A stretch of DNA of 64,000 nucleotides, taken from positions 29,981-93,980 of the forward strand of contig JAKQLF010000177.1 in NCBI GenBank assembly GCA_029567325.1. The letters run 5' to 3'. Source of the DNA: Bacteroidota bacterium (lineage in GTDB: Bacteria > Bacteroidota > Bacteroidia > Chitinophagales > Saprospiraceae). The position numbers were made by a program, and so were the translations under genes. Below the pieces are notes generated by a model. It was given only the letters and a program-made list of their open reading frames with translations, was not told where the DNA came from and searched no databases. Each line of letters starts with the position of its first letter. The first letter of the stretch is position 1. Positions 27,301 to 38,263 of this stretch are shown here, in pieces.

Positions 27301-27648
27301 TTAAAATATTAATCCACCTTCGCGAGCACCTTCTGCAAGCGACTTCACTCTACCGTGATATAAATATCCCCCTCTATCAAAAACCACAGCACTTAAACCC
27401 TGACTTTTTGCTTTTTCAGCGATGATCATTCCTACTTTTTTTGCTGCTTCTGACTTTGTAACCTTTGCGTCACCAATCTCTTTGATTGATGCGGTAGCTA
27501 AAGTTCTTCCTGCTTCATCATCAATTAACTGGGCATAGATGCCAACATTACTTCTGAATACGTGAAGTCTAGGTCTACTGCTTGTACCAGATACACTTTT
27601 TCTAATTCTGTGGTGTATCGTTTTACGTCTAAGCGTCTTCTTATCCAT
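27301..27648 (-). CDS. rplR: Large ribosomal subunit protein uL18
   Basis: 115 residues; [29 protein letters not shown] and the C-terminal [23 protein letters not shown] are the standard uL18 motifs for 5S rRNA binding. Confidence 0.97.
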   Translation of the reverse strand: MDKKTLRRKTIHHRIRKSVSGTSSRPRLHVFRSNVGIYAQLIDDEAGRTLATASIKEIGDAKVTKSEAAKKVGMIIAEKAKSQGLSAVVFDRGGYLYHGRVKSLAEGAREGGLIF

Positions 27649-27669
27649 CTTACAAACTCTTTTATAAAA

Positions 27670-28227
27670 TTATTTCTTACCACTGGTTTTACCAGCTTTT
27701 CTCCTAACAACCTCACCAGTAAATCTGACACCTTTTCCTTTGTAAGGCTCTGGCTTTCTAAATCCTCTGATTTTAGCTGCTACTTGTCCTAAAAGTTGTT
27801 TGTCGTGACTTTCCAACATGATTGTAGGATTCGAACCTTTCTCAGTTTTAGTGCTAACTGAAACCTCAGAAGGAACTACAAAATATATCGGGTGAGAATA
27901 ACCAACAATCAATTCCAACAAACTGCCAGTGTTGCTCGCTCTATAACCAACACCTACTAACTCAAGATCCAATTTGTATCCTTCGTTAACACCTTGTATC
28001 ATATTGTTAATTAGAGATCTGTAAAGACCGTGCATAGACCTGTGTCTAGGTTGATCAGTCGGCCTTGACACAGTCAATTCACCTTCTTCAAGCTTTACAA
28101 TTATGTCTGAATCAACTTTTTCTGAAAGTTGACCTTTTGGTCCTTTTACAGTTACCAAATTGCTCTTTGATATATCAACATTGACCCCTGAAGGTATTGA
28201 GATAGGAGCTCTACCAATTCTTGACAT
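27670..28227 (-). CDS. rplF: Large ribosomal subunit protein uL6
   Basis: 185 residues: MSRIGRAPISIPSGV start, repeated alpha-beta domains and the signature PEPYKGKGVRFTGEVVRRKAGK at the C terminus, near the base of the L7/L12 stalk. Confidence 0.98.
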   Translation of the reverse strand: MSRIGRAPISIPSGVNVDISKSNLVTVKGPKGQLSEKVDSDIIVKLEEGELTVSRPTDQPRHRSMHGLYRSLINNMIQGVNEGYKLDLELVGVGYRASNTGSLLELIVGYSHPIYFVVPSEVSVSTKTEKGSNPTIMLESHDKQLLGQVAAKIRGFRKPEPYKGKGVRFTGEVVRRKAGKTSGKK

Positions 28228-28251
28228 TTTATCTAGATTTTGCGATTTGTA

Positions 28252-28653
28252 TTAATAAATATAACAAAGAAGCTCACCACCGACGCCCTCTTTTCTAGCT
28301 TGCTTATCGGTCATCACACCATGCGAAGTAGACAAAATTGCCAAGCCAAGACCATTTGCAACCTTAGGAATATCACCAGACTTCACAAACTTTCTTAAAC
28401 CAGGAGTACTTATCCTACCTAACTCCCGGATTACTCCAGTCTTAGATGCTTTATCATACTTTAATGCTATATGTATAGTACCTTGTTTGTCGTCTTCTTC
28501 AAACTTATATTTCAGGATATATCCCTGATCGTACAAGATTTCTGTCATCGCCTTCTTAATATTTGAAGCAGGAATGATTACAGTCGTGTGTAGTGCCTTC
28601 TGAGCATTACGAATTCTCGTAAGGTAGTCTGCTATTGGATCGGTAACAATCAT
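28252..28653 (-). CDS. rpsH: Small ribosomal subunit protein uS8
   Basis: 133 residues: DPIADYLTRIRNAQ at the N terminus and the conserved end GLGLAILSTSHGVMTDKQARKEGVGGELLCYIY. Binds 16S rRNA helix 21; in enteric bacteria it is the repressor of the spc operon, but no matching mRNA target can be shown here. Confidence 0.98.
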   Translation of the reverse strand: MIVTDPIADYLTRIRNAQKALHTTVIIPASNIKKAMTEILYDQGYILKYKFEEDDKQGTIHIALKYDKASKTGVIRELGRISTPGLRKFVKSGDIPKVANGLGLAILSTSHGVMTDKQARKEGVGGELLCYIY

Positions 28654-28691
28654 TGTTATCTATTTATTACTTTATAATCTATTTATTAATA

Positions 28692-28961
28692 TTACCAGCT
28701 CGCCTTAGTAACACCTGGAATTTTGCCTTCATTGGCCATTTTCCTAAAAGTCACCCTGTTAATGCCAAATTTTCTCATATAACCTTTTGGTCTACCAGTC
28801 AATTTACATCTATTATGAAGACGAACTTTTGAGCTATTTCTTGGGAGTTTATCCAACTCTTCGTAATTACCCTCTTCTTTAAGTTTTTTTCTTAGATCAG
28901 CATATTTCTCAACAAGCTTTTCTCTCTTTATTTCTCTAGCAATAACCGACTTCCTAGCCAT
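28692..28961 (-). CDS. rpsN: Small ribosomal subunit protein uS14
   Basis: 89 residues, the zinc-free form: the position that holds CxxC pairs in short uS14 has [27 protein letters not shown] with only one Cys. The start is [10 protein letters not shown]. Confidence 0.97.
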   Translation of the reverse strand: MARKSVIAREIKREKLVEKYADLRKKLKEEGNYEELDKLPRNSSKVRLHNRCKLTGRPKGYMRKFGINRVTFRKMANEGKIPGVTKASW

Positions 28962-28962
28962 A

Positions 28963-29529
28963 CTAATTATTGTTTACATTATTATTCTTAAATGGAAGAC
29001 CCAAGCCTTTCAACAATTCATAAGCTTCTGCGTCTGTTTTTGCAGTAGTTACGAAAGTGATGTCCATACCAGTGATCTTGTTAACCTTATCGATATCAAT
29101 TTCCGGGAAAATTATTTGTTCAGTAATACCTACTGTGTAGTTACCACGACCATCAAAACTCTTATCATTGATACCTTTAAAGTCTCTTACTCTTGGTAAA
29201 GCAACATTGACAAATCTGTCAAGGAATTCATACATCCTTTCTTTTCTCAATGTAACCCTTGCTCCAATAGTCATATCTTCTCTCAACTTAAAGTTTGAGA
29301 TGGAAGTTTTAGCTTTTGTTGGAACAGCCTTCTGACCGGCAATAATGCTCATTTCTGATAAAGCAGCATCTACCAATTTCTTATCTTGTGTTGCAGCACC
29401 AACTCCTTGGTTAATGCATATTTTCAACAACCTAGGTACTTCCATGACAGTCTTATAATTATACTTCTCTTGGAGTGACTTTATAACCTCGTTGTTATAT
29501 TTTTCTTTCGATCTAGCTACGTATCCCAT
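28963..29529 (-). CDS. rplE: Large ribosomal subunit protein uL5
   Basis: 188 residues with [43 protein letters not shown] and [23 protein letters not shown]. Binds 5S rRNA. Its start codon region abuts the rplX stop, so translation is probably coupled. A short Asn-rich tail is present. Confidence 0.98.
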   Translation of the reverse strand: MGYVARSKEKYNNEVIKSLQEKYNYKTVMEVPRLLKICINQGVGAATQDKKLVDAALSEMSIIAGQKAVPTKAKTSISNFKLREDMTIGARVTLRKERMYEFLDRFVNVALPRVRDFKGINDKSFDGRGNYTVGITEQIIFPEIDIDKVNKITGMDITFVTTAKTDAEAYELLKGLGLPFKNNNVNNN

Positions 29530-29876
29530 TATTTGATAATTTCACCAGTTTTTTTAGAATATCTTACACTACTACCGTCAACCTCTTTTCTACCAACGCG
29601 GGTAGCTTTTCCACTTTTAGGATCAATGAGCATCAAATTAGAGATATGGATTGGTGATTCCATCTCTACGATACCACCTTGACTATTGTTGGAAGGTTTA
29701 ACGTGTTTTTTTACCATATTAAGACCCTCTACCAGGGCTGAGTTCTTATCGCTAAGAACTTGAGTGATCACACCTTCTTTGCCTTTTGCAGAACCTGCAA
29801 GTACAGCAACTTTGTCACCCTTTTTCAAATGAAACTTAGGTGCAAATCTCTCTGTTGTAAATTTTTTATTCTCCAT
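29529..29876 (-). CDS. rplX: Large ribosomal subunit protein uL24
   Basis: 115 residues. The KOW motif lies in [21 protein letters not shown] and the core continues [16 protein letters not shown]. Slightly long at the N terminus compared with E. coli. Overlaps the rplE start by one base. Confidence 0.97.
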   Translation of the reverse strand: MENKKFTTERFAPKFHLKKGDKVAVLAGSAKGKEGVITQVLSDKNSALVEGLNMVKKHVKPSNNSQGGIVEMESPIHISNLMLIDPKSGKATRVGRKEVDGSSVRYSKKTGEIIK

Positions 29877-29897
29877 TTCTACAAAAAATTCTGCTTG

Positions 29898-30263
29898 TTA
29901 AAGTACTTCTGGAGCCAATGAAATAATTCTCATATAGTCCTTATCTCTCAACTCTCTAGCAACTGGGCCAAAAATCCTTGTTCCTCTTGGCTCATCGTTT
30001 GCATTGAGTAGCACTACTGCATTGTCATCGAATCTGATATACGAACCATCTTTTCTGCCAAGTTCTTTTTTAGTCCTGACAATAACAGCTTTGGAAACAG
30101 TACCTTTTTTGACACCACCTGGTGAAGCATCTTTTACACTCACCACTATTTTATCACCTACAGATGCATATCTTCTTTTAGTGCCTCCCAATACCCTTAT
30201 ACAAAGTACTTCTTTTGCACCACTATTATCAGCGACTTTAAGTCTTGATTCCTGCTGTATCAT
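29898..30263 (-). CDS. rplN: Large ribosomal subunit protein uL14
   Basis: 121 residues, nearly invariant family text: [27 protein letters not shown] and [29 protein letters not shown]. Confidence 0.98.
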   Translation of the reverse strand: MIQQESRLKVADNSGAKEVLCIRVLGGTKRRYASVGDKIVVSVKDASPGGVKKGTVSKAVIVRTKKELGRKDGSYIRFDDNAVVLLNANDEPRGTRIFGPVARELRDKDYMRIISLAPEVL

Positions 30264-30291
30264 GATTCTTTATCTTGAATATTTTTATTAA

Positions 30292-30549
30292 CTACTTAGC
30301 TTTTTCAATAACCTCAACCAATCTCCACCTTTTCTTGCTACTCAAAGGTCTAGATTCAGTGATTTTTACCAAATCCCCTTCTTGGCACTCATTGGTTTCG
30401 TCGTGCGCCATGAACTTCTTGGTTTTCTTTACGAATTTACCATAGATAGGGTGTCTCAACTTTCTCTCTACAGAGACAGTGATTGACTTTTCCATTTTAT
30501 TACTGGTAACTAAACCAATAATTTCTTTTTTAATTGGACCCTCTGACAT
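30292..30549 (-). CDS. rpsQ: Small ribosomal subunit protein uS17
   Basis: 85 residues, OB-fold: [29 protein letters not shown] and [26 protein letters not shown]. Placed between rpmC and rplN as usual. Confidence 0.97.
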   Translation of the reverse strand: MSEGPIKKEIIGLVTSNKMEKSITVSVERKLRHPIYGKFVKKTKKFMAHDETNECQEGDLVKITESRPLSSKKRWRLVEVIEKAK

Positions 30550-30569
30550 CTTTATTATCTTTTAATATT

Positions 30570-30824
30570 TTATTTTCTTCTTGCCCTAATTCTAGATCTA
30601 CCAGCCAAATCTTCTTTGCTCATAGTTCCAATTTCTCTTGCACGCTCTTCTGTCTTAAGACGGGCAATTTCTCTCCTTTGATTTCTAATCACTAATGGAT
30701 TAGCCAATCCTTTGATTGCATGATCGAAAGACATTTTACTAAGCTCTGCACTCATTTCAGTTATCTTAGCTTTTAAATCTTCGACGCCCATGTCTTTTAA
30801 TTCAGTAGTTCTTTTAGTTGCCAT
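30570..30824 (-). CDS. rpmC: Large ribosomal subunit protein uL29
   Basis: 84 residues; the helical hairpin core (LKDMGVEDLKAKITEMSAEL, NPLVIRNQRREIARLKTEER) is followed by a basic C-terminal extension (AGRSRIRARRK) that makes it longer than the usual 60-70 residues. Confidence 0.95.
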   Translation of the reverse strand: MATKRTTELKDMGVEDLKAKITEMSAELSKMSFDHAIKGLANPLVIRNQRREIARLKTEERAREIGTMSKEDLAGRSRIRARRK

Positions 30825-30843
30825 TTCTTTGTATATTTATAGA

Positions 30844-31263
30844 CTACTCTTGATAATCAGGTCTTACAACAAAACTTGTCAATACCGGTAATTTCTGCGC
30901 TGCCAATCTCAAAGCCTCACTTGCAGTTGCAAGAGAAACACCATCCAATTCAAACATGATTGTACCTGGTTTTACAACTGCCACCCAGTGATCCAAAGCT
31001 CCTTTACCTTTACCCATCCTTACCTCAGCCGGCTTAGAAGTTATTGGTTTATCTGGAAATATTCTAATCCAAACTTTACCTTCCCTTTTCATAAACCTGG
31101 TCATTGCGATCCTCGCTGATTCTATCTGGCGACTTGTAAGTCTACCTGCATCTAGCGATTTAAGTCCAAATGAGCCGAAAGTCACTGTAAATCCACGGCC
31201 TGCGTTGCCATGAATCCTACCTTTGTGCTGCTTTCTATATTTTGTTCTTTTCGGTTGTAACAT
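30844..31263 (-). CDS. rplP: Large ribosomal subunit protein uL16
   Basis: 139 residues: [35 protein letters not shown] text (here [21 protein letters not shown]) and [18 protein letters not shown]. Preceded by a hairpin in a 67-bp gap after rpsC. Confidence 0.98.
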   Translation of the reverse strand: MLQPKRTKYRKQHKGRIHGNAGRGFTVTFGSFGLKSLDAGRLTSRQIESARIAMTRFMKREGKVWIRIFPDKPITSKPAEVRMGKGKGALDHWVAVVKPGTIMFELDGVSLATASEALRLAAQKLPVLTSFVVRPDYQE

Positions 31264-31292
31264 TGATAATCAATTTATTATGATACTTTTTC

Positions 31293-31321
31293 AAAAAGTT
31301 GTGCAAAGGTACAACTTTTTT
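31293..31321 (-). terminator. Terminator-like hairpin with an embedded -7 box between rpsC and rplP
   Basis: AAAAAGTTGT (31293-31302) pairs with ACAACTTTTT (31311-31320). On the minus strand TACCTTTG (31311-31304), a perfect TAnnTTTG, occupies the loop and one stem base. No matching -33 box is seen. The element could reduce read-through, restart transcription, or both. Confidence 0.5.
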
Positions 31322-31330
31322 CAAATTTTA

Positions 31331-32059
31331 TTATCTTTTTCTTCTTTTGGCGCCGTTGCCTCTTTGTCTGTTGTCAGACCCTTGGCGTTCAGTACCTTTT
31401 AATTCTACACCTACATTTGGAGAAAGATCACGTTTACCTAAAACTTCACCTTTACATATCCAAACTTTTATTCCAATCAATCCATATACTGTAAGAGCTT
31501 CACTCAAAGCATAGTCTATATCAGCTCTGAAAGTGTGTAAAGGAGTTCTTCCGTCCTTATACTCTTCCGTTCTTGCCATATCTGCACCATTCAAACGACC
31601 GCTGATTCTCACTTTGATTCCTTCAGCACCTGCTCTCATAGTAGACTGAATAGCCATCTTGATAGCCCTTCTATAGTTGATACGAGACTCGATTTGTTTT
31701 GCAACTGTCTCACCAACAATAGCTGCATCTAATTCAGGCTTTCTGATCTCAACAATATTGATTTGCACTTCCTTGCTAGTCAACTTCTTGAGCTCTTCTT
31801 TGATCTTATCAACCTCCTGACCACCTTTACCAATTATGATACCTGGTCTTGAAGTATTGATTGTGACAGTCACACGTCTTAGGGTTCTTTCTATTACAAT
31901 TTTAGAAATACCACCTTTACTGATTCTCATATTCAAGTAGTTTCTGATTTTTTCATCTTCAACTACTTTTTCAGCAAAATCTTTTCCGCCATACCAATTA
32001 GAGTCCCATCCTTTGATGATACCAAGTCTGTTGCCTATCGGATTTGTCTTTTGACCCAT
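31331..32059 (-). CDS. rpsC: Small ribosomal subunit protein uS3
   Basis: 242 residues from the ATG at 32059 ([20 protein letters not shown]). A start 16 codons further up would overlap rplV and is rejected. The KH domain ([20 protein letters not shown]) and the C-terminal domain ([35 protein letters not shown]) are intact. Part of the mRNA entry site of the 30S subunit. Confidence 0.98.
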   Translation of the reverse strand: MGQKTNPIGNRLGIIKGWDSNWYGGKDFAEKVVEDEKIRNYLNMRISKGGISKIVIERTLRRVTVTINTSRPGIIIGKGGQEVDKIKEELKKLTSKEVQINIVEIRKPELDAAIVGETVAKQIESRINYRRAIKMAIQSTMRAGAEGIKVRISGRLNGADMARTEEYKDGRTPLHTFRADIDYALSEALTVYGLIGIKVWICKGEVLGKRDLSPNVGVELKGTERQGSDNRQRGNGAKRRKR

Positions 32060-32081
32060 GGATTTATCCTTTACTTTTTTC

Positions 32082-32429
32082 TTAATTCTGTTTGCCGTCC
32101 ACAACAATAGTGATGTGGTTCATTCTTTTTCTAATTCTGTGAGCTCGGCCGTGAGGAGCAGGTTGAAATCTCTTCAACATCTGACCTCCATCAACAAATA
32201 CAGTTTTTACAACCAAACCTTTATCTGATGCACTTTCGCCTTCGTTTTTGTTTTCCCAATTTGAAATTGCAGAAAGCAATACTTTTTCTACCCAAATAGA
32301 ACCTTCTCCTTTTGAGTATTTAAGGATATTCAATGCTTGATAAACATCTTTACCTCTAATGTTGTCTACTACCAACCTCATCTTTCGAGGAGACATTGGG
32401 CAGTTTTTTAATTTAGCGACAGCTTCCAT
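32082..32429 (-). CDS. rplV: Large ribosomal subunit protein uL22
   Basis: 115 residues: [28 protein letters not shown] and the exit-tunnel hairpin end [25 protein letters not shown]. Confidence 0.98.
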   Translation of the reverse strand: MEAVAKLKNCPMSPRKMRLVVDNIRGKDVYQALNILKYSKGEGSIWVEKVLLSAISNWENKNEGESASDKGLVVKTVFVDGGQMLKRFQPAPHGRAHRIRKRMNHITIVVDGKQN

Positions 32430-32461
32430 ATCTTACTTTTTGTCTAAGATTTTAAACCTAA

Positions 32462-32725
32462 TTATCTATTACCTGAGTGACCTTTGAATGTCCTAGTTGG
32501 AGCAAACTCACCAAGTTTATGACCTACCATGTTTTCTGTAACATATACAGGAATAAATGATTTCCCGTTGTGTACAGCAATCGTAAGGCCTACCATATCA
32601 GGGATGATCATTGATGCTCTTGACCATGTTTTGATCACTGTATTTTTTCCTGACTCCTTGGTTTTGTATACTTTTTCAAGCAACTTGTGGAACACGTAAG
32701 GACCTTTTTTTATTGATCTAGCCAT
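32462..32725 (-). CDS. rpsS: Small ribosomal subunit protein uS19
   Basis: 87 residues: [41 protein letters not shown] and [17 protein letters not shown], all standard. Confidence 0.98.
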   Translation of the reverse strand: MARSIKKGPYVFHKLLEKVYKTKESGKNTVIKTWSRASMIIPDMVGLTIAVHNGKSFIPVYVTENMVGHKLGEFAPTRTFKGHSGNR

Positions 32726-32736
32726 TGTGTAACAGA

Positions 32737-33570
32737 TTATTTATTTTTTGATTTTCTTCTACTAATAATATGCTTGTTAGAAGGTTTACTTACATTTCTA
32801 GTTTTCTGACCCTTCGCCATGATACCTGTTCTTGACCTAGGGTGACCACCAGAAGCTCTACCTTCACCACCACCCATCGGGTGATCTACAGGGTTCATTG
32901 CAACACCTCTTACTCTAGGTCTCACACCAATCCATCTCTTCCTACCTGCTTTTCCAAGCACAGTCTGACCATGATCAGGATTTGATACTACACCCATTGT
33001 AGCCTTGCATGTCAATAAAACCCTTCTTACCTCACTTGATGGTAACTTTATAACTGCATACTTATCTTCTCTACCAGTCAAAACAGCACTGTTACCAGCA
33101 CTTCTTGCCAACTGAGCTCCTCTACCTGGGCTCATTTCAATTGCATGAATTACAGAACCTAGAGGAACTTCACTCAAGTAAAGCGCATTTCCAATTTCAG
33201 GAACTGCACCTTTACCACTTACAATTGTATCACCAACTTTGATTTTATCAGGAGCTAGTATATATCTTTTCTCACCGTCTGAATAAGTAACAAGCGCTAT
33301 GAAAGCTGTTCTATTTGGATCATATTCGATAGTTGAAATTGTTCCAGAAACACCTTCTTTGTCTCTTTTGAAGTCAATAACCCTGTACTTCCTCTTGTGA
33401 CCTCCACCTACGTGTCTAGATGTACGTCTACCGTTACTATTCCTACCGCCACTTTTTGAAATACCCTCAATCAACGATTTCTCAGGCTTATCAGTAGTGA
33501 TTTCAGCATAAGCATTTCCTATTCTGAATCTGGTACCAGGTGTAACCGGTTTAAATTTCTTAATTGCCAT
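32737..33570 (-). CDS. rplB: Large ribosomal subunit protein uL2
   Basis: 277 residues: [25 protein letters not shown], the peptidyl-transferase-near segment [21 protein letters not shown] with the conserved His, and [13 protein letters not shown]. Full length. Confidence 0.98.
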   Translation of the reverse strand: MAIKKFKPVTPGTRFRIGNAYAEITTDKPEKSLIEGISKSGGRNSNGRRTSRHVGGGHKRKYRVIDFKRDKEGVSGTISTIEYDPNRTAFIALVTYSDGEKRYILAPDKIKVGDTIVSGKGAVPEIGNALYLSEVPLGSVIHAIEMSPGRGAQLARSAGNSAVLTGREDKYAVIKLPSSEVRRVLLTCKATMGVVSNPDHGQTVLGKAGRKRWIGVRPRVRGVAMNPVDHPMGGGEGRASGGHPRSRTGIMAKGQKTRNVSKPSNKHIISRRKSKNK

Positions 33571-33590
33571 AACTGTATTGTTGAATGTTA

Positions 33591-33893
33591 TTAAGCTTCT
33601 GAACCAAATAAATCTAGTTCATCACCTGAAGCAAGTGTAACGATGGCTTTTTTATAACCACTAACTCTTCCTTTGGACATCCCAGATCTTGTATTTCTTG
33701 TTTTAACTTTACCAGGTATTACAGCTGTGTTTACATCTAGTATTGTAACACTTGGGAAAAGTTTGGCTAACGCCTTTTGTATCTCCAGTTTGTTGGCTTT
33801 TCTATCAACCACAAAAGTATACTTACTACTCTTTGTTGATAATTTGTCGGCCTTTTCAGACAAGACTGGTTTGATGATAATATCTCTTGCCAT
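33591..33893 (-). CDS. rplW: Large ribosomal subunit protein uL23
   Basis: 100 residues from the ATG at 33893; a GTG one codon upstream is the alternative. Core: [37 protein letters not shown] and [18 protein letters not shown]. Sits at the tunnel exit. Confidence 0.96.
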   Translation of the reverse strand: MARDIIIKPVLSEKADKLSTKSSKYTFVVDRKANKLEIQKALAKLFPSVTILDVNTAVIPGKVKTRNTRSGMSKGRVSGYKKAIVTLASGDELDLFGSEA

Positions 33894-33899
33894 CACTTA

Positions 33900-34511
33900 C
33901 TAATTTAACTTTGAAACAGAACTCTCCATAAAGAGTAGTGTGTTTGAATTCAATAATTCATATGTATTCAAATCCTTAACATTAGCCGTTCCTGTTTTAG
34001 GAAGGTTTCTTGCAGATAAGTATACATTTTGATCATAATCAGGCAATATCAAAAGTGCTTTGCCAGTTACACCACACTTCTCAAATACATCTAAGAACTT
34101 CTTAGTTTTTGGACTATCGAAGGTAAAATCTTCAACAATCTTAATGCTTCCTTGAGCTGCTTTGTGAGACAATGCTGACAATTTTGCCAATTTCTTCACT
34201 TTCTTGTTAAGGAAAATGTCATAAGTTCTAGGTCTAGGACCAAAAACCGTACCACCACCTTTAAACAAAGGAGATTTCAAAGAACCAGCTCTAGCACCAC
34301 CGGTACCTTTCTGCTTTTTGAACTTCTTAGTAGTTCTAGATACTTCCCACTTTTCTTTAGTTTTGTGAGTACCTTGTCTTTGGGCTGCTTGATATTGCTT
34401 TACAGCCAAGTAAACTGCATGCTCGTTTGGAGTAATTCCGAATACATTTTCAGGCAACTCAACGAATCTGCCAGTTGATTCACCACTTATATTTAAAACT
34501 TCTATTTTCAT
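33900..34511 (-). CDS. rplD: Large ribosomal subunit protein uL4
   Basis: 203 residues: VYLAVKQYQAAQRQGTHKTK, the extended loop KKQKGTGGARAGSLKSPLFKGGGTVFGPRPR that lines the exit tunnel, and the C-terminal regulatory fold. In E. coli uL4 represses the S10 operon; no equivalent leader is visible here. Confidence 0.97.
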   Translation of the reverse strand: MKIEVLNISGESTGRFVELPENVFGITPNEHAVYLAVKQYQAAQRQGTHKTKEKWEVSRTTKKFKKQKGTGGARAGSLKSPLFKGGGTVFGPRPRTYDIFLNKKVKKLAKLSALSHKAAQGSIKIVEDFTFDSPKTKKFLDVFEKCGVTGKALLILPDYDQNVYLSARNLPKTGTANVKDLNTYELLNSNTLLFMESSVSKLN

Positions 34512-34519
34512 GGTGCTGA

Positions 34520-35140
34520 CTATTTTTCAATGATTACAAATGATCCATTGTGACCTGGTACTGCACCTTTGATAAGAATCAAATTCTTCTCAGCCAATAC
34601 TTTCACAATTTTAAGGTTTTTTACCTTAACAGTGTCGTTGCCCATTCTGCCGGCCATTCTGATACCCTTAGCCACTTTTGAAGGCCAAGAAGACGCACCT
34701 ACAGAACCAGGAGCACGCAATCTGTTATGTTGACCGTGTGTAGCATCACCCACCCCACGGAAACCATGTCTTTTTACAACACCTTGGAAGCCTTTTCCTT
34801 TAGAAATGCCCACCGCACTTACTTTATCTCCAGCTGTAAATATTTCGTCTACAGCAATTGAATCACCAAGTTGCTTATCAAGTGGATAATTTCTGAATTC
34901 AACTACCTTCTTTTTAGGAGCGGTATTTGCTTTTTCAAAATGTCCTTTCAACGAATTGGTTGTACTTTTTTCTCTTTTATCGAAAGCAGCCAACTGTACG
35001 GCACTGTATCCGTCAGTATCAACTGTTTTGACCTGAGTCACAACATTAGGGTGAGCTTCTATCACTGTACAAGCTACATTCTGACCAGCTTCGTTGAAAA
35101 TACTGGTCATACCTACTTTTCTACCAATTAAACCATTCAT
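34520..35140 (-). CDS. rplC: Large ribosomal subunit protein uL3
   Basis: 206 residues from the ATG at 35140 ([19 protein letters not shown]), which is the family N terminus; a start 16 codons upstream is rejected. The conserved [30 protein letters not shown] and [15 protein letters not shown] motifs are present. Confidence 0.98.
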   Translation of the reverse strand: MNGLIGRKVGMTSIFNEAGQNVACTVIEAHPNVVTQVKTVDTDGYSAVQLAAFDKREKSTTNSLKGHFEKANTAPKKKVVEFRNYPLDKQLGDSIAVDEIFTAGDKVSAVGISKGKGFQGVVKRHGFRGVGDATHGQHNRLRAPGSVGASSWPSKVAKGIRMAGRMGNDTVKVKNLKIVKVLAEKNLILIKGAVPGHNGSFVIIEK

Positions 35141-35220
35141 TAGTTTACTGTTATGGCGTAAAATACCCGTGATATGACGCGAAGTCAATCCCGAATAATC
35201 TAATTCAAATAAAAATTTTT

Positions 35221-35529
35221 TTAACTAAGTTTGACCTGGATGTCAACCCCACTAGGAAGCTCTAGTTTAGACAATGCGTCTACCGTCTTCTGTGTGGGCG
35301 TGAAAATCTCGATCAACCTTTTGTGGGTGCGTAGTTGAAACTGCTCACGAGATTTTTTATTTACGTGCGGAGAACGCAAGACTGTAAATACGTCTTTCTC
35401 TGTGGGCAGCGGAATCGGACCAGAAACTACGGCCCCACTATTCTTCACTGTCTTTACAATCTTCTCGGTACTTTTATCAACGAGGTTGTGATCGTAAGAT
35501 GACAGTTTAATTCTAATTTTTTGATTCAT
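35221..35529 (-). CDS. rpsJ: Small ribosomal subunit protein uS10
   Basis: 102 residues: [58 protein letters not shown]. Besides the 30S head it takes part in transcription antitermination with NusB. It has its own promoter directly upstream. Confidence 0.98.
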   Translation of the reverse strand: MNQKIRIKLSSYDHNLVDKSTEKIVKTVKNSGAVVSGPIPLPTEKDVFTVLRSPHVNKKSREQFQLRTHKRLIEIFTPTQKTVDALSKLELPSGVDIQVKLS

Positions 35530-35555
35530 GCTCCTATTATTCTTAAAAGAGGCCG

Positions 35556-35587
35556 CAAAGGTAGCCCCTTATTTATTAATATCCAAA
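35556..35587 (-). promoter_or_regulatory. Promoter of the S10 operon (rpsJ)
   Basis: On the minus strand TTTG (35587-35584), 20 bp, then TACCTTTG (35563-35556), an exact Bacteroidota promoter, 26 bp before the rpsJ ATG and inside the short fusA-rpsJ gap. Confidence 0.8.
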
Positions 35588-35596
35588 TATTTATGA

Positions 35597-37732
35597 TTAA
35601 ACTTTTACAGAACCTTTAGATTTTGCAATTACATCGTCTGCAACGCCTTTTGGAGCAGCTGCATAGTGTGAAAATTCCATTGAACTACTTGCTCTACCAG
35701 ATGTCAAAGTTCTCAACTGAGTCACATATCCAAACATTTCTGCCAATGGAACTTCTGCTGAGATAACAATTGCACCTCCAGTTCTTGTTTCTTGATTTTT
35801 AGGCATTCCCCTTCTTCTGTTGAGGTCACCGATAACAGCTCCTGTATATTCTTCAGGAGTTACGATTTCTATCTTCATGATAGGCTCCATCAAAACAGGT
35901 CCTGCTTTCACAGCTGCCTCTTTGAAACCTTCTTTAGCACAAAGTTCGAATGCAAGAGGCTTTGAATCCACTGCGTGAATCTGACCATCATAAATTCTAA
36001 CTTTCATGCTATCGATGTTGTATCCTGCAAGGATACCATTGTCCATCATAGAGTTGAAACCCTTTACAATAGAACCGTGGAATTCTTTTGGAATAGAACC
36101 TCCGAAGATGTCATTGACGAATTGCAATCTGGTTTTACCACTCTTGAAGTCTTCTCCTTCTAAGAATGCTTCATCAGCAGGTCCTAGTTCGAAAGACATC
36201 TGGGCAAATAAACCAGAACCACCACTTTGCTTCTTAAGACGCTCAGTGTGGTCAACCTTTTTGGTCAATGCTTCTTTATAGTTAACTTGTGGGGCTCCTT
36301 CTGTAACCTCCACTTTAAACTCTCTTCTCAATCTGTCTACGATGATTTCCAAGTGAAGTTCTCCCATACCTGAGATAACTGTTTGGTTTGTATCTTCATC
36401 ATATTTTACACGGAAAGTAGGATCCTCTTCTGCCAATTTTGACAAAGCCATACCCAACTTATCCAAATCCTTTTGAGTTTTTGGTTCAACTGCGATACCA
36501 ATAACCGGATCTGGGAATACCATTGATTCCAGAATGATAGGATTACTTTCATCACAAAGTGTATCCCCTGTTCTGATATCTTTAAAACCTACACCTGCAG
36601 CAATATCACCAGCTTCTACCCTATCGATAGGATTCTGCTTGTTTGCGTGCATTTGATATAGTCTTGAAATCCTTTCTTTACTATCTGATCTTGTATTCAA
36701 CACATAAGAACCAGCGTCCAATACACCTGAATAAACTCTCATAAAAGCCAATCTACCAACATATGGGTCAGTCGCAATTTTGAAAGCTAATGCTGCGAAA
36801 GGTTCGCTATTATCTGCTTTTCTGAATACTTCCTCATCATTCTTAGGATTGATCCCTTTTACAGGTGGTACATCCACTGGACTTGGAAGGTAAGCACAAA
36901 CTGCATCTAATACTGCTTGAACACCTTTATTTTTGAAAGCCGAACCACACATCATTGGCACAAACTTTGAATCACAAACCGCGCCTCTTACAGCCGCTCT
37001 GATTTCCTCTGCATCAATAGATTCTGGATCTTCGAAATATTTTTCCAACAAAGACTCATCGTACTCTGCAACTGCTTCCAATAATTTTTCTCTCCATTCA
37101 GCAACCAAGTCTACCATATCGGCAGGTACTGGCACCTCATCAAAAGTCATTCCTTTATCAGCTTCGCTCCAAATAATGCCTTTTCCTGTAATCAGGTCAA
37201 CAACACCTTTGAATCTTTCTTCTTCACCAATTGGAATTTGTAAAGGAATAGCTTTAGAACCCAATTTTTCTTCAACATCTTTTACAACTTCATAAAAGTT
37301 TGCTCCAGATCTGTCCATTTTGTTTACAAATCCAATTCTTGGAACTTTGTAATTGTTGGCCAATCTCCAGTTTGTTTCAGATTGTGGTTCCACACCTGAT
37401 ACTGCACAGAAAAGGAAAACCAATCCATCAAGTACTCTCAAAGATCTGTTTACTTCAACTGTAAAGTCAACGTGACCCGGAGTATCAATTATATTTAAAG
37501 CGTATTCCTGACTTTTATATTCCCACTTTGACTTGGTAGCAGCAGAAGTAATGGTAATACCTCTTTCTTGCTCTTGCTCCATCCAGTCCATAGTTGCAGC
37601 ACCGTCGTGAACTTCACCAATTTTGTGGCTAATACCGGTATAATAGAGTATTCGCTCAGTAGTGGTAGTTTTACCGGCATCGATGTGCGCAGCAATACCT
37701 ATGTTTCTAGTAAAATTTAAATTCTTAGACAT
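35597..37732 (-). CDS. fusA: Elongation factor G
   Basis: 711 residues. GTPase motifs: [15 protein letters not shown] (G1), [12 protein letters not shown] (G3) and NKMDRSG (G4), followed by domains II-V ([50 protein letters not shown]). It drives ribosome translocation. tuf, which follows fusA in many phyla, is absent; the next gene is rpsJ. Confidence 0.98.
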   Translation of the reverse strand: MSKNLNFTRNIGIAAHIDAGKTTTTERILYYTGISHKIGEVHDGAATMDWMEQEQERGITITSAATKSKWEYKSQEYALNIIDTPGHVDFTVEVNRSLRVLDGLVFLFCAVSGVEPQSETNWRLANNYKVPRIGFVNKMDRSGANFYEVVKDVEEKLGSKAIPLQIPIGEEERFKGVVDLITGKGIIWSEADKGMTFDEVPVPADMVDLVAEWREKLLEAVAEYDESLLEKYFEDPESIDAEEIRAAVRGAVCDSKFVPMMCGSAFKNKGVQAVLDAVCAYLPSPVDVPPVKGINPKNDEEVFRKADNSEPFAALAFKIATDPYVGRLAFMRVYSGVLDAGSYVLNTRSDSKERISRLYQMHANKQNPIDRVEAGDIAAGVGFKDIRTGDTLCDESNPIILESMVFPDPVIGIAVEPKTQKDLDKLGMALSKLAEEDPTFRVKYDEDTNQTVISGMGELHLEIIVDRLRREFKVEVTEGAPQVNYKEALTKKVDHTERLKKQSGGSGLFAQMSFELGPADEAFLEGEDFKSGKTRLQFVNDIFGGSIPKEFHGSIVKGFNSMMDNGILAGYNIDSMKVRIYDGQIHAVDSKPLAFELCAKEGFKEAAVKAGPVLMEPIMKIEIVTPEEYTGAVIGDLNRRRGMPKNQETRTGGAIVISAEVPLAEMFGYVTQLRTLTSGRASSSMEFSHYAAAPKGVADDVIAKSKGSVKV

Positions 37733-37765
37733 TATACTTAATAATTAAAGTTTTGTAATGTAAGA

Positions 37766-38230
37766 TTATCTAAAATGTGCGAAAGCTCTGTTTGCCTCTG
37801 CCATTCTGTGGGTATCTTCTTTTCTCTTGATAGAAGCACCTTCACCTTTACTTGCAGCAATTAGTTCAGCAGCCAATTTTTCAGCCATACCTTTACCGCT
37901 TCTGTCTCTTGCAAATCTGATGAGCCACTTCATTCCGATAGAAAGCCTTCTTTCAGCTCTAATTTCTGTTGGAATTTGGAAAGTAGCACCACCAATTCTT
38001 TTGCTTCTTACTTCAACATTTGGCATTGCATTTTCTACAGACTTAGCCCAAACTTCATGTGGGTTTTCACCAGTACGCTCTTGGATTTTGTCCATAGCAT
38101 CATAGAAAATTTCAAAGGCAGTGTTTTTCTTACCTTGCCACATCAAATTGTTAACAAACTGTGTAACGACTGGATCTTTAAACCTTGGATCCGGTTGAAG
38201 AACTCGCTTTTTTGGCTTCCTTTTCCTCAT
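37766..38230 (-). CDS. rpsG: Small ribosomal subunit protein uS7
   Basis: 154 residues: MRKRKPKKRVLQPDPRFKDP, VTQFVNNLMWQGKKNTA, NAMPNVEVRSKRIGGATFQIP and AEKLAAELIAASKGEGASIKRKEDTHRMAEANRAFAHFR. Second gene of the str operon. Confidence 0.98.
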   Translation of the reverse strand: MRKRKPKKRVLQPDPRFKDPVVTQFVNNLMWQGKKNTAFEIFYDAMDKIQERTGENPHEVWAKSVENAMPNVEVRSKRIGGATFQIPTEIRAERRLSIGMKWLIRFARDRSGKGMAEKLAAELIAASKGEGASIKRKEDTHRMAEANRAFAHFR

Positions 38231-38263
38231 TTTATGACTTATTAATTATTGTCTTAATTAAAT

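Noticed and set aside
31331..32107. Longer uS3 start at 32107
   Set aside because: It overlaps rpl[12 protein letters not shown] at 32059 is the known N terminus.
34520..35188. Longer uL3 start at 35188
   Set aside because: [12 protein letters not shown] at 35140 is the family start; the upstream 16 residues have no similarity.
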